NCBI RefSeq assembly: GCF_000223985.1 | Contig: NZ_AFWV01000024.1 | Coordinates: forward strand, 1 to 32,331 | From: Thiocapsa marina 5811 | GTDB taxonomy: Bacteria > Pseudomonadota > Gammaproteobacteria > Chromatiales > Chromatiaceae | Length of the DNA: 32,331 nt | Reading direction: 5' to 3' | Shown here: positions 8,749-17,861 of the stretch, piece by piece | Position numbering within the stretch: the stretch's first letter is position 1 | Layout of the letters: each line of letters begins with the position of its first letter | The notes under the pieces: generated by a model | Seen by the model: the letters and a program-made list of their open reading frames with translations, nothing else | Database searches by the model: none | What the model was told of the DNA's origin: nothing | Made by a program: the position numbers and the translations under genes

Positions 8749-10080
8749 ATGTCTCCTGATCGGTTCGCCGCCCTCTACCCGCGCGACCTGGATCGGTTGA
8801 GGGTGGCTTGGCATCATCTGCGTATCCAGGGTCCTCCGGCCGACTACGAGCTGACCCGCGAGGAGGCCGAGCACCCGGATCCGGGTCGGCGCTACGCACG
8901 CAGAACCATTCAGGAGATCGCCTGCGCGGGCGATCGTCTGGCCTTGATCGACAAGGTCTCGCCCCACAGCCTGTACGACCTGATGGTTTCGGAGATCTCC
9001 GATCCGTCCAGGGCCACGCCTGCTGCGGTCGACCCGCTCACCGGGCGCGTGCTCTGGCGGACCGGGCACGCCTTCGTTCGCTTCGTCTCCGACCCCGATG
9101 TCATGCGTCGCTTCGACCTCGCCGACGGCGAGCTGCATCTTGCGCTCAACTGCGATCCCAACACCCGGGATCGAGAGAGCGTACAAGCGGCGAAGCAATT
9201 CCACCTCCATCTGCTGTACTGGCCGGGGGATGCGTTGAAGCCGTTGGAGAAGGCCGCGCGCTTCGGCGCGGTCCGGGAGACCCGACTGCGCCGTCAAGCC
9301 GTCGATCCGCTCACGTTCCTCGGGGCGCATCTGATTTACGAGTCGCTGGCCGGCTTTGACCTGCACCTCCCGGGTGCCCGGCGGTTGCAGCCCGAGGACC
9401 GCCTGGCGATCCGCGGCGAGCGGCCGTTCGGCTGTCTGATCGAGCTGCCCGGTTGGAAGGTCCTCGACGATTTCGCGTTCGAGGATCTCGTCCGACGTCT
9501 GCATCTACATCTGGAGACGCTTGCCGCGCAGCTGCTCGAAGTGTTCACCGGGCAGCGCAGACCGCCGCTGCCCTGGCATCGGCACCCCTTGCGTGCGAGC
9601 GCCGAGATCGCGCGGGGGCTTGCGGCGCTGCCCCTGTCCGTCGGGACCCGGGCCGGCTTGCGCGCGCTGTCCGGGGCACTCCGAGACCTGTCCGCCTCGA
9701 CCACACGGCGTCTCGAACGGGCCGATCCAATGCGGCGCATGGACCTCATGACCCTCAATCAACCCTGCTACGCCCTGAGCCTGCATGGCCCCGAGCGCAA
9801 CCGCCCGGGGGCGACCCTCGAAGACGCCGGCGTCGTGCATCTCGCGATCCAGCCGAAACTCTTCTCGGGCATCGGCGGGGCCGGTCTGCTCGGGCTCGGC
9901 GGGGTGCCCAGCGTGCGGATCCTGCGCGGGGAGGGTCGCTCGAGCGCCGAGAGCTGGCATCGTCGAGGCCGGTTCCAGCGGGCCTTTGCGGAATTCAACC
10001 GAAGTCACCAGGGCGATGTTTCGGACATCCGTTTTCAACCCGTGAAGCGATTCGTCGACCCGAGCACCGGCTGGGTGTGA
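8749..10080 (+). CDS. Conserved-looking protein of unknown function (443 aa)
   Basis: I do not recognise this protein. It is 443 residues long, soluble-looking, rich in Arg and Leu, without a signal peptide or transmembrane helix. Notable stretches are an AAKQFHLHLLYWPGD segment around residues 144-158, LPGWKVLDDFAFEDLVRRLH in the middle, and a glycine-rich C-terminal part (FSGIGGAGLLGLGG). The QFHLHLL core faintly recalls the H-x-H-x-x signature of HIT/GalT-type nucleotidyltransferases, but the evidence is too thin to assign a fold. The gene follows the lipid transport operon after 48 bp and abuts the EamA gene, all on the plus strand, so it may be co-transcribed with them. The start is ATG 8749 with no clear ribosome binding site. 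Confidence 0.75.
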   Translation: MSPDRFAALYPRDLDRLRVAWHHLRIQGPPADYELTREEAEHPDPGRRYARRTIQEIACAGDRLALIDKVSPHSLYDLMVSEISDPSRATPAAVDPLTGRVLWRTGHAFVRFVSDPDVMRRFDLADGELHLALNCDPNTRDRESVQAAKQFHLHLLYWPGDALKPLEKAARFGAVRETRLRRQAVDPLTFLGAHLIYESLAGFDLHLPGARRLQPEDRLAIRGERPFGCLIELPGWKVLDDFAFEDLVRRLHLHLETLAAQLLEVFTGQRRPPLPWHRHPLRASAEIARGLAALPLSVGTRAGLRALSGALRDLSASTTRRLERADPMRRMDLMTLNQPCYALSLHGPERNRPGATLEDAGVVHLAIQPKLFSGIGGAGLLGLGGVPSVRILRGEGRSSAESWHRRGRFQRAFAEFNRSHQGDVSDIRFQPVKRFVDPSTGWV

Positions 10081-10086
10081 CCGCGG

Positions 10087-10989
10087 ATGGATTTCTCCGA
10101 TGTCGCCCACCTCTGGATCCTCTTCTCGCTGGCCTCGGCCTTCTTCCATGCCTCGCGTCTGGCGGTCACCAAGCATCTCAGTCTCGATTTCTCCACCGAG
10201 GTGCTCACCTTCTATGTCAACCTCAGCAGCCTGGTCATCACCCTGCCGCTGATCCTCTGGCATCACCACTTTCCCTTTCACGACCCCGTCTATCTGATCG
10301 CGGTTGCGAGCGGCGGCGTCCTCTCGGCACTCGGCGGCTGGGCGCTGAATGCGGCGCTGCACAAGACCGAGGTTTCGCTGGTCGGGCCACTCATGACGCT
10401 GACCCCGGGCTTTGCGATCCTCGTCGAATGGCTCCTGACCGGCGCCTTGCCCGCATCGGTCGGACTGCTCGGCGTGGTTTTGCTCGTGGGCGGCGGCTAC
10501 ATCCTGAGTCTCGGCGACCACGACGTGCGCTGGTATCTCCCCTTCAAGCGTCTGATCGTCGACCCCGGCAGCGTGCTCGGACTCGCCGCCGCCGCCTGCT
10601 TCGCCGCCGCCAGTGTCGTCGGGCGGATCGGCATCCAACTGAGCGATCCGCTGTCCTTTGCCGTGGTCGTCGCCATCGTCAATCCGCTGGTGATCTTCGT
10701 GCTCTTCAGCCTTCGAGACCGGGGCTTTTATCGGCAGATCTTCACGCCCAGGGCGCGCCGACGCATTCGGCCGCTGTTGGTGCTGGGGGCGCTGTTCGCG
10801 CTCATGCGCATCGCCGACCAGATCGCGCTCAGCCTGACACTCGCCTCCTACGCCATGGCCGTGAAGCGAACCGCCGGGATCTTTTCCGTCGTTCTGGGTC
10901 GCTGGTTCTTCAACGAGAGCCATGTTGTCGTGAAGCTCATCGGCTCGGCCGTGATGCTCCTCGGGGTGGTGGCGCTGACGCAGAAATAG
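10087..10989 (+). CDS. EamA/DMT-family transporter
   Basis: This 300-residue integral membrane protein has about ten hydrophobic helices arranged as two EamA repeats. The first half contains ALGGWALNAALHKTEVSLVGPLMTLTPGFAILVEW, the second AMAVKRTAGIFSVVLGRWFFNE, both typical of drug/metabolite transporter ends. It lies 6 bp after the unknown gene at 8749-10080. The substrate cannot be deduced; members export amino acids, nucleosides and other metabolites. Confidence 0.88.
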   Translation: MDFSDVAHLWILFSLASAFFHASRLAVTKHLSLDFSTEVLTFYVNLSSLVITLPLILWHHHFPFHDPVYLIAVASGGVLSALGGWALNAALHKTEVSLVGPLMTLTPGFAILVEWLLTGALPASVGLLGVVLLVGGGYILSLGDHDVRWYLPFKRLIVDPGSVLGLAAAACFAAASVVGRIGIQLSDPLSFAVVVAIVNPLVIFVLFSLRDRGFYRQIFTPRARRRIRPLLVLGALFALMRIADQIALSLTLASYAMAVKRTAGIFSVVLGRWFFNESHVVVKLIGSAVMLLGVVALTQK

Positions 10990-11000
10990 CGCATCCCTAG

Positions 11001-11190
11001 ACGATCACACCCACGCGAATCCAATCCGTAGATCGGATCATGTTGCACTCGGTCGACCGGCCGATTCCGCTTGGAGGGCGGGTTGGCTCCGCTACGCGCC
11101 GTCACCGGACTGTCGACGGTTTGCCGCGAGGTCGCCTGTCGGATTACGCTTCGCTCATCCGGCCGACGCGGCGTTTGGGCGGGTCGACGC
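11001..11190. other. Intergenic region before topB with repeat-like remnants
   Basis: About 200 bp separate the EamA gene from topB. The stretch contains pieces such as TCGGATTACGCTTCGCTCATCCGG and GTTGGCTCCGCTACGCGCC. These resemble the common proteobacterial intergenic palindromes of the TCGGATTACGC / GCGTAATCCGA type. I see no coding potential or clear promoter. A GGAG at 11191-11194 serves topB. Confidence 0.35.
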
Positions 11191-11200
11191 GGAGATCGGG

Positions 11201-13897
11201 ATGACGATCGTGGTGGTAGCGGAGAAACCGAGCGTTGCCCGCGATATCGCGCGGGTTTTGGGGGCGCGCCGCAAGGGCGAGGGGTTTCTCGAGGGCAACG
11301 GCTATCGGGTCACTTGGGCGATCGGTCATCTGATCCATTTCGCCGAGCCGGACGAGTACGGCGAGGTTGCGGGCGTCGATTGGGCCGGGCGTTGGTCCTT
11401 GGGCCAGCTTCCGATGATCCCCGATGCCTGGAAGCTCAAGACATCGAAGCAGACCGCCGCTCAGTTCAAGCTCGTCAAGGCGCTCATCACGGCCCCCGAC
11501 ACCGAGCGTCTGGTGTGCGCGACGGATGCCGGTCGCGAAGGCGAGCACATCTTTCGCCTTATCTATCGGCACGCCCGCTGCAAAAAGCCGTTTGACCGAC
11601 TCTGGATCTCAAGCCTGACCGACGAGGCGATCCGCGAGGGCTTTCGGGCGCTGCGCCCCGGCCAAGCCTACGATCCTTTGGCCGATGCGGCGCGTGCCCG
11701 TGCGCAGGCGGATTGGTTGATCGGCATGAATCTCACCCGGGCCTACACGGTGCACAACCGGGTGCTCTGTACCATCGGCCGGGTGCAGACGCCGACCCTG
11801 GCGATGATCGTCGCCCGCGATCAGGCCATCGCGGCATTCACCAAGGCATTCTTCTACGAGCTGGTCGCGCATCTGGTCACCGCCGATGCGGCGCGCTTCG
11901 ATGCCCGCTACGTCCGCGACGGCGAGACCCGCATCGAGAAGAAGGAGGAGGCCGAGCGGCTACACCGCGAGCTGAGCCCCCATCGCACCGGCCGGGTCGC
12001 GAAGGTCGAGAAGAAGATCCGCACCGTCCGTCCGCCGCCACTCTATGATCTGACCAACCTGCAGCGCGACGCCAACCGGCGCTTCGGCTTCACCGCCGCG
12101 CAGGTGCTCGAACATGCCCAGTCGCTCTACGAGACCCACAAGCTCATCAGCTATCCGCGCACCGAGAGCCGTCACATCTCCGAGGACATGCTGCCCGAGC
12201 TGCCGGGCATCCTGAAGGGTCTGCAACATCCGCTCGCCGCCGAGGCCCTGGATCGGCTCCAAGGAGGCCATCGCCTGAGCAAGACGTACGTCGACCGCAC
12301 CAAGCTGACCGACCATCACGCCATCCTGCCGACCGGCAAGGCGCCGTCGCCTGATCTGCCGGTGCCGCTGCGCAAGATCTACGATCTGGTGGCGACGCGC
12401 TTCGTGGCGGTCTTTCTGCCGGATCAGCGCATCGAGGAGACGCGCGTGGAGATCGCGATCGGGGACGCGACCTTCCTCGCGCGCGGTGCGCTGGTGCTCG
12501 ACCCCGGCTGGAAACGGGCGGAAGCCGCGGGGCGCGCGCCGGCCCGGGGCGAGCCGGCCCCGGGTGCGGCGCCGGTCGAGGGCGATGCCGCAGAGGAGAC
12601 CGGCGAGTCAGGTGTCCAGCCACCGCTGGTCCAGGGACAGGAGCTGGCCGTCGACAGCCTGGAGGTACAGGAGAAGGAGACCCAGCCGCCGCGTCACTAC
12701 GACGATTCGACCCTCTTGGCCGCCATGAAGAACGCCGGTCGCGAGATCGAGGACGATGCCTTGGCCGCAGCCATGAAGCAATCCGGTCTGGGCACCCCGG
12801 CGACGCGCGCCGAGATCATCGAGAAGCTGATCCGCACCCGCTATGTCGAGCGTCGACGCAAGCAGTTGCATGCCACGCCGAAGGGGATTGCCCTCATTGG
12901 TCTGGTCGCACCGGTACTGCGCAGCCCGGAGCTGACGGCCGAGTGGGAGCAGCGCCTCAAAGATGTCGAGCACGGCGAGCTGCCGGTCGAGGTCTTCGAT
13001 CGCGACATCGTCGGCTTCCTGCGCGATCTGGTACCCCAGATCGCCCAAGGTCCGGCGATGTCGGCCGAGCAGGTGGCGGCCGAGCGCGCCGAACGCCCGG
13101 CGGGAAAGGGCGGGAGGTCCGGGAAGGCAGGTGGTGCGCGCAAGGCCGGGCGGCCGAGCCGGGGCGGAGCCTCGCGCGGATCGGGCGAGCCGGCAGCGGG
13201 CGGACTCGGCACCTGTCCCATCTGTCGCGAGGGCGAGGTCACGGAGAACGCGCGCGCCTACGGGTGCAGCCGCTATCGCGAGGGCTGCGGCTTTACCGTC
13301 TGGAAGACGGTTGCCGGTTTGGCGCTGACGCAGGATCAGGTGCGCCGACTCATCGCGCAGGGTCGGCTGCCGCACATGGAGGGCTTCACCTCGAAGGCAG
13401 GCAAACCCTTCGGCGCCGGGTTGCGGCTGGATGCGGCCGGCAAGGTCGTCTTCGATTTCGAGGCCGAGGCGACCGACACCGGGTCGGCGGAGGCGGCCGT
13501 CGAGGACGCGCAGGTGGCTCGCAAGACCTCTCGATCCAAGCGAGGCAGATCGATGGCTCCGGTCACACCGGAGCAAGCGAAGGACATCCGCGCGCCGACC
13601 CCCTCGATTCGCGACCAACCCCCCGTCTGTCCGAAATGCGGCCAGGGCAAGATCATCGAAGGCCGACGCGGTTTCGGCTGCAACCGCTTTCGCGAGGGCT
13701 GCGACTTCGTCGTCTGGAAGACCCACGACGGCCGGGATCTGGAGGAGACGGACATCCGTGCCCTGATCGAGCACGGGCGGACTCGGTTGATCGAGGGCAA
13801 TGGGGCCGGCCTCGGTTCGGTCCGGCTGCGTCTCGATGCGCAGTGGCAGGTCGTGACCGAGACCATGGCGACCGATGCGCCCGAGGAGGGCTTCTGA
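11201..13897 (+). CDS. topB: DNA topoisomerase III
   Basis: This type IA topoisomerase relaxes and decatenates DNA by cutting one strand. The N-terminal TOPRIM domain shows VAEKPSVARDIA (Glu8) and ATDAGREGE (Asp109 to Glu115). The active-site tyrosine is in ISYPRTESRH (about Tyr318). After the core (to about residue 620) comes a basic Gly/Lys/Arg linker. Two cysteine-containing C-terminal repeats follow (CPICREG...GCSRYREGCGF and CPKCGQGK...GCNRFREGCDF), looking like degraded zinc ribbons. At 898 residues it is longer than E. coli TopB because of these repeats. A GGAG lies 6 bases before the ATG. The final codons overlap the 3' part of a convergent truncated hicB. Confidence 0.95.
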   Translation: MTIVVVAEKPSVARDIARVLGARRKGEGFLEGNGYRVTWAIGHLIHFAEPDEYGEVAGVDWAGRWSLGQLPMIPDAWKLKTSKQTAAQFKLVKALITAPDTERLVCATDAGREGEHIFRLIYRHARCKKPFDRLWISSLTDEAIREGFRALRPGQAYDPLADAARARAQADWLIGMNLTRAYTVHNRVLCTIGRVQTPTLAMIVARDQAIAAFTKAFFYELVAHLVTADAARFDARYVRDGETRIEKKEEAERLHRELSPHRTGRVAKVEKKIRTVRPPPLYDLTNLQRDANRRFGFTAAQVLEHAQSLYETHKLISYPRTESRHISEDMLPELPGILKGLQHPLAAEALDRLQGGHRLSKTYVDRTKLTDHHAILPTGKAPSPDLPVPLRKIYDLVATRFVAVFLPDQRIEETRVEIAIGDATFLARGALVLDPGWKRAEAAGRAPARGEPAPGAAPVEGDAAEETGESGVQPPLVQGQELAVDSLEVQEKETQPPRHYDDSTLLAAMKNAGREIEDDALAAAMKQSGLGTPATRAEIIEKLIRTRYVERRRKQLHATPKGIALIGLVAPVLRSPELTAEWEQRLKDVEHGELPVEVFDRDIVGFLRDLVPQIAQGPAMSAEQVAAERAERPAGKGGRSGKAGGARKAGRPSRGGASRGSGEPAAGGLGTCPICREGEVTENARAYGCSRYREGCGFTVWKTVAGLALTQDQVRRLIAQGRLPHMEGFTSKAGKPFGAGLRLDAAGKVVFDFEAEATDTGSAEAAVEDAQVARKTSRSKRGRSMAPVTPEQAKDIRAPTPSIRDQPPVCPKCGQGKIIEGRRGFGCNRFREGCDFVVWKTHDGRDLEETDIRALIEHGRTRLIEGNGAGLGSVRLRLDAQWQVVTETMATDAPEEGF

Positions 13898-14091
13898 GCC
13901 GGCCGGCCAGTACCTTCGCTCACTTCGAGGTAGTGATCGACCGTCTCATGGAAGGCAGTTTCCCACTCATCGACCGTGGTGCCGTGAAACACGGCGATAT
14001 CCTTGATGTCGGCCAGCCGGCCGACAAAGATGCGGTCCTCCGGATCGTAGTCGATGCGGGCGGCATAGCCGCGGTAGGTCATGGCGTTCAT
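13879..14091 (-). pseudogene. 3'-truncated hicB-family antitoxin gene
   Basis: From ATG 14091 the minus strand encodes a clear HicB-family N-terminus of about 71 residues: MNAMTYRGYAARIDYDPEDR, then FVGRLADIKDIAVFHGTTVDE and AFHETVDHYLE, ending in RPAQKPSSG. Family members usually continue with about 40 more residues that form a ribbon-helix-helix DNA-binding domain. Here the frame instead runs open into the antisense of topB, so that domain is missing. The homologous part overlaps the last 19 bp of topB. No hicA is visible upstream. A truncated, non-DNA-binding remnant is most likely; a long fused read-through product is conceivable but improbable. Confidence 0.7.
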
Positions 14092-14254
14092 GGCGTGATC
14101 CCGGCGTTTTCGAGGCACTCGCGCGCTGCAACGATACCGCAGGCAAGCGGGCGGGCGCATCGGCTAATCGCCTCCGCGATGGTCGTCCGGCACTCCTGAA
14201 ATCGCGACAAGCGAAATCACCCCCGACGATTGCGGGGCTTTCAGACATCCGTCT

Positions 14255-14270
14255 TGTCGGGAATCGAACA
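14255..14270 (+). promoter_or_regulatory. NifA upstream activator site (TGT-N10-ACA)
   Basis: TGTCGGGAATCGAACA matches the NifA binding consensus TGT-N10-ACA exactly. It lies about 75 bp before the predicted nifE transcription start, a normal position for a NifA enhancer. An AT-rich tract (14287-14310) between this site and the promoter could help DNA bending. Confidence 0.8.
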
Positions 14271-14310
14271 GGGTCGTGGTCTTCTCTTTTAAAAACAAAA
14301 ATATAACGAT

Positions 14311-14327
14311 TGGCATAACGTCTGCTT
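14311..14327 (+). promoter_or_regulatory. Sigma-54 (RpoN) promoter of the nifEN operon
   Basis: TGGCATAACGTCTGCTT has the invariant GG (14312-14313) and GC (14324-14325) separated by exactly 10 bases, close to TGGCAC-N5-TTGCA. The nifE ATG is 35 bases downstream. With the NifA site upstream, this indicates nitrogen- and oxygen-controlled expression of nifEN. Confidence 0.85.
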
Positions 14328-14361
14328 AAGAAGCTCCAAAGCGAACGCCTTCGGAGCCTTC

Positions 14362-15825
14362 ATGAAACAGAAAGAGATCGCTGCGCTGCTCGACGAGCCG
14401 GCCTGTGCGCACAACGCGAAGGACAAATCCGGCTGTGCCAAGCTCAAGCCCGGCGCGACGGCCGGGGGCTGCTCGTTCGACGGGGCACAGATCGCACTCC
14501 TGCCGATTGCGGATGTCGCGCACATCGTGCACGGCTCGATCGCCTGCGCGGGCAATTCCTGGGACAACCGCGGGGCGCGCTCGAGCGGGCCGAGCCTCTA
14601 CAAGATCGGCATGACGACGGACCTTACCGAGCAGGACGTCATCATGGGCCGCAGCGAAAAGCGGCTCTTTCTCGGAATCAAGCAGGCGATCGAGAGCTAC
14701 AAGCCCGCGGCGGTCTTCGTCTACAACACCTGCGTGCCGGCCCTCACCGGCGACGACGTCGGCGCGGTCTGCCGGGAGGCGCAGACGCGTTGGGGCACGC
14801 CCGTGGTCTCGGTCGATGCCGCCGGCTTCTACGGCACCAAGAACCTCGGCAACCGGATCGCGGGCGAGACCATGGTCACGCAGGTCTGCGGCACCCGCGA
14901 GCCCGACCCGGTCCCGCCGGGGATCGAGCACGCGGGCTTTAAGGTCCACGACGTCAATCTGGTGGCCGAGTACAACATCGCCGGCGAGCTCTGGAACGTC
15001 CTGCCCTTGCTCGACGAGCTGGGTCTGCGCGTGCTCTGTAGCCTCTCCGGGGACGCACGTTTCCATGAGGTGCAGACCATGCATCGCGCGGAGGTCAACA
15101 TGATGGTCTGCTCCAAGGCCATGATCAACGTCGCGCGCAAGCTCAAAGAGACCTACGGCATCCCTTGGTTCGAGGGCAGCTTCTACGGCGTCGCGGACGT
15201 CTCGCAGGCGCTGCGCGACTTTGCTCGGATCATCGACGACCCGGATCTGACCCGCCGCACCGAGGCACTCATCGCCCGCGAGGAGGCCAAGATCCACGCC
15301 GCACTCGAACCCTATCGGGCGCGTCTGCAGGGCAGGAAGGTCCTGCTCTACACCGGCGGGGTCAAGAGTTGGTCGATTATCTCGGCCCTGCAGGATCTGG
15401 GCATGACGGTGGTCGCGACCGGCACCCGCAAGTCCACGGAGGAGGACAAGGCGCGCATCCGCGAGCTGATGGGCGAGGACGCGGTCATGATCGAGGACGG
15501 CAATCCGCGCGGTCTGATCGATCGGGTCCGAGAGAACGACGTCGACATCCTGATCGCCGGCGGACGCAACCTCTACACGGCGCTCAAGGCCCGTATCCCT
15601 TTCCTGGATATCAATCAGGAGCGCGAGTTCGGCTATGCCGGCTATGTCGGTATGGTCGAGCTGGCGCGCCAGCTCTGTCTGACGGTCGAGAGTCCGATCT
15701 GGGATGCGGTGCGGCGTCCGGCGCCCTGGGCCGCGACGGACGGCCAGTCCCACCAGGCGTCTGCAAAGTCCCTCTCGCTAGCAGCCCCTGAACGCGCTCC
15801 GGTCGAGGTGCCGTCCCATGCCTGA
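14362..15825 (+). CDS. nifE: NifE, FeMo-cofactor scaffold subunit alpha
   Basis: NifE pairs with NifN to form the scaffold on which NifB-cofactor is matured to FeMo-co. The 487-residue protein is of normal length. Cys37 (GGCSFDG), Cys62 (IACAGNSWD) and Cys124 ([12 protein letters not shown]) fall where the cluster-binding cysteines of the Azotobacter protein are known to be. A Rossmann-type C-terminal half is present ([15 protein letters not shown]..., [15 protein letters not shown]). It is the first gene after the NifA/sigma-54 promoter and overlaps nifN by 8 bp, implying coupled production of the two subunits. Confidence 0.97.
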   Translation: MKQKEIAALLDEPACAHNAKDKSGCAKLKPGATAGGCSFDGAQIALLPIADVAHIVHGSIACAGNSWDNRGARSSGPSLYKIGMTTDLTEQDVIMGRSEKRLFLGIKQAIESYKPAAVFVYNTCVPALTGDDVGAVCREAQTRWGTPVVSVDAAGFYGTKNLGNRIAGETMVTQVCGTREPDPVPPGIEHAGFKVHDVNLVAEYNIAGELWNVLPLLDELGLRVLCSLSGDARFHEVQTMHRAEVNMMVCSKAMINVARKLKETYGIPWFEGSFYGVADVSQALRDFARIIDDPDLTRRTEALIAREEAKIHAALEPYRARLQGRKVLLYTGGVKSWSIISALQDLGMTVVATGTRKSTEEDKARIRELMGEDAVMIEDGNPRGLIDRVRENDVDILIAGGRNLYTALKARIPFLDINQEREFGYAGYVGMVELARQLCLTVESPIWDAVRRPAPWAATDGQSHQASAKSLSLAAPERAPVEVPSHA

Positions 15826-17209
15826 GATCATCAAGCGCAACAAGGCCCTGTCGGTCAGTCCGCTGAAGGCCAGCAATACGGTCGGCGCGGCGCTCGCGTT
15901 CCTCGGATTCAATCGGACGATTCCGATGCTGCACGGATCCCAGGGCTGCACGGCCTTCGGTAAGATCTTCTTCGTGCGGCACTTCCGCGAGCCGATCCCC
16001 CTGCAGACCACGGCGATCGATCAGGTCAGCGCCATCATGGGCAGCGAGGCGCAGGTCGTCGAAGGGCTCAAGACCCTCTGCGAGAAGAGCGCCCCGGACC
16101 TGATCGGACTGCCGACCACGGGTCTGGTCGAGACCCAGGGCGCGGACATCGAGATGGCGGTGCGGGTCTTTCGTGAGACCTGGCCGCAGTTCGCGGGCAC
16201 CGCCGTCGTGCCGGTGTCCACACCGGACTTTACCGGCTGTATGGAGTCCGGCTACGCCCAGGCGACCAAGGCCATCATCGAGACGCTCGTCCCGACCGCC
16301 GCCGAGGCCGGTACCCGGCCCGGACGTCGCGAGCGGCAGGTCAATGTCCTGCCCGGCTCGCACCTCACGCCCGGCGACATCGAGTACCTGAAGGATCTGA
16401 TCGAGGCATTCGGTCTATCCCCGATGGTCTTGCCGGATCTCTCGGACTCGCTCGACGGCCATCTGCCCGAGACCGACTACAACCCCCTGACCATCGGCGG
16501 CACCCGCGTCAGCGATCTGGCGAGCGTCGGCGATGCCACGGCGACACTGGTGATCGGCGCCTCGATGGATGCGGCGGCCGATGCCTTGGCGGCACGCACC
16601 GGGGTTCCGGATCATCGCTTCGCGCATCTCATGGATATCGACGCCGTCGACAGGCTCGTCATGGCGCTCGCGCGGATCGCCGATCGCCCGGTCCCGGCCA
16701 AGATCGAGCGCCAGCGTGCGCAGCTTCAGGACGCCCTGCTCGATTGCCACTTCATGCTCGGCATGTCGCGTTTTGCGATCGCCGCGGACCCGGACCTGCT
16801 GGTCGGCTTCAGCCGGATGCTGGCGAGCGTCGGGGCGGAGGTGGTTGCGGCGGTGGCCCCGGCCAATGCACCGGCACTGCAGGATGTCGCAGCAGCCGAG
16901 GTCAAGATCGGCGACCTGGAGGATCTCGAGATCGCCGCGCGCGAGCGCGACGCCGAGATCCTGATCGGCAACTCGCATGCGGTTCATACCGCGGAGCGGT
17001 TGGGCATCCCCATGCTGCGCGCCGGTTTCCCGCAGTACGACCGTGTCGGCGGCTTTCAGCGGACCTGGATCGGCTATCGCGGGACCCGCGACGCCATCTT
17101 CGATCTGTCCAATCTGCTGCTCGGCGAGGAGCGCGGCGAGATCCATCCCTATCGTTCCAGGCTCAAGCAGTATCCGGAGGACGAGCGCGAGATGTCGCGC
17201 CCGCACTGA
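15818..17209 (+). CDS. nifN: NifN, FeMo-cofactor scaffold subunit beta
   Basis: This is the beta subunit of the NifEN scaffold, 463 residues. The N-terminus has [17 protein letters not shown] followed by [13 protein letters not shown], whose Cys44 is the conserved cluster ligand. [17 protein letters not shown] and the [16 protein letters not shown] region are typical of NifN/NifK-like proteins. The start codon lies inside the nifE 3' end. A terminator-like hairpin follows the stop codon, so transcription into nifX may be partial. Confidence 0.97.
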   Translation: MPEIIKRNKALSVSPLKASNTVGAALAFLGFNRTIPMLHGSQGCTAFGKIFFVRHFREPIPLQTTAIDQVSAIMGSEAQVVEGLKTLCEKSAPDLIGLPTTGLVETQGADIEMAVRVFRETWPQFAGTAVVPVSTPDFTGCMESGYAQATKAIIETLVPTAAEAGTRPGRRERQVNVLPGSHLTPGDIEYLKDLIEAFGLSPMVLPDLSDSLDGHLPETDYNPLTIGGTRVSDLASVGDATATLVIGASMDAAADALAARTGVPDHRFAHLMDIDAVDRLVMALARIADRPVPAKIERQRAQLQDALLDCHFMLGMSRFAIAADPDLLVGFSRMLASVGAEVVAAVAPANAPALQDVAAAEVKIGDLEDLEIAARERDAEILIGNSHAVHTAERLGIPMLRAGFPQYDRVGGFQRTWIGYRGTRDAIFDLSNLLLGEERGEIHPYRSRLKQYPEDEREMSRPH

Positions 17210-17221
17210 CAGGCTGCGCTT

Positions 17222-17262
17222 CAAGCCGAGCCCGGACCCGCACGGCTTGGAGTTGTTTTTTT
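17222..17262 (+). terminator. Rho-independent-like terminator or attenuator after nifN
   Basis: CAAGCCG (17222-17228) pairs with CGGCTTG (17243-17249) across a 14-base loop, and a run of seven T follows at 17256-17262. The U-tract begins 6 bases after the stem, a bit farther than ideal. It may reduce rather than stop transcription from nifEN into nifX. Confidence 0.5.
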
Positions 17263-17266
17263 CATT

Positions 17267-17363
17267 CTCCTTAAAGCGCGGCTCTCATGAGCCGCCACGT
17301 CGGCAACCGGACAACACTCCATGAACCCCACGCACGCCGCGATCAAAAAAGCGCTTTAAGGAG
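17267..17363 (+). promoter_or_regulatory. Perfect 13-bp inverted repeat covering the nifX ribosome binding site
   Basis: CTCCTTAAAGCGC (17267-17279) is the exact reverse complement of GCGCTTTAAGGAG (17351-17363). The right arm contains most of the nifX Shine-Dalgarno AAGGAGG (17358-17364), which is 5 bases before the ATG. In RNA the left arm would act as an anti-Shine-Dalgarno and could block nifX translation. A second hairpin, GCGGCTC-TCAT-GAGCCGC (17278-17295), shares two bases with the left arm, so the two folds partly compete. What would switch between them cannot be seen. Confidence 0.6.
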
Positions 17364-17369
17364 GCCCGA

Positions 17370-17861
17370 ATGGGAATGGAACGACGATTAAAGATCCTGA
17401 GCATGAGCGACGAGACGACAGCGATGGAGACCGAGACAGCCATCAAGGCGGCCTTTGCCTCCTCTGACATGAAGCAGATCGACCAGCACTTCGGCGCGGC
17501 CGAGTCCTTCGTGGTCTATTCGATCGATGCGCGGGAGCATCACCTGCTCGAGGCGATCCAGTTCGCGCGTCTCGAGATGGACGGCAACGAGGACAAGCTC
17601 GGCGCCAAGATTGCAGCGCTGGAGGGTTGCGACGTCGTCTATTGCGAAGCGGTCGGCGCATCGGCCGTGAGTCAGCTTCGCGCCAAGGGTATCCAGCCGA
17701 TGAAGGTCGGCTCGGGGACATCGGTCAGCAGTCTGATCCGCGATCTGCAAGGCGAGCTGCGCGACGGGCCGAGCGCCTGGCTCGCACGCACACTTGCGGG
17801 GCGGGCCCCCGAGCGTAACCGTCGCTTCGATGCGATGGAGGCGGAGGGCTGGAGCGAATGA
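17370..17861 (+). CDS. nifX: NifX, FeMo-cofactor intermediate carrier
   Basis: NifX binds NifB-cofactor and later FeMo-co precursors and exchanges them with NifEN. The 163-residue product shows the family fold: KAAFASSDMKQIDQHFGAAESFVVYSID, then DKLGAKIAALEGCDVVYCEAVGASAVSQL and GIQPMKVGSGTSVSSLI. The strong AAGGAGG 5 bases before ATG 17370 fixes the start; it lies in the right arm of an inverted repeat. The stop overlaps the start of the following RseC-family gene (ATGA at 17858-17861). Confidence 0.95.
   Translation: MGMERRLKILSMSDETTAMETETAIKAAFASSDMKQIDQHFGAAESFVVYSIDAREHHLLEAIQFARLEMDGNEDKLGAKIAALEGCDVVYCEAVGASAVSQLRAKGIQPMKVGSGTSVSSLIRDLQGELRDGPSAWLARTLAGRAPERNRRFDAMEAEGWSE

Noticed and set aside
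8697-8759. 20-codon open frame starting at the ATG that overlaps the lipoprotein stop
   Set aside because: It overlaps the start of the 443-residue gene, lacks a ribosome site and shows no similarity; at most a leader peptide.
17278-17295. GCGGCTC-TCAT-GAGCCGC as a second terminator before nifX
   Set aside because: No T-run follows it; it fits better as a structure competing with the ribosome-site inverted repeat.
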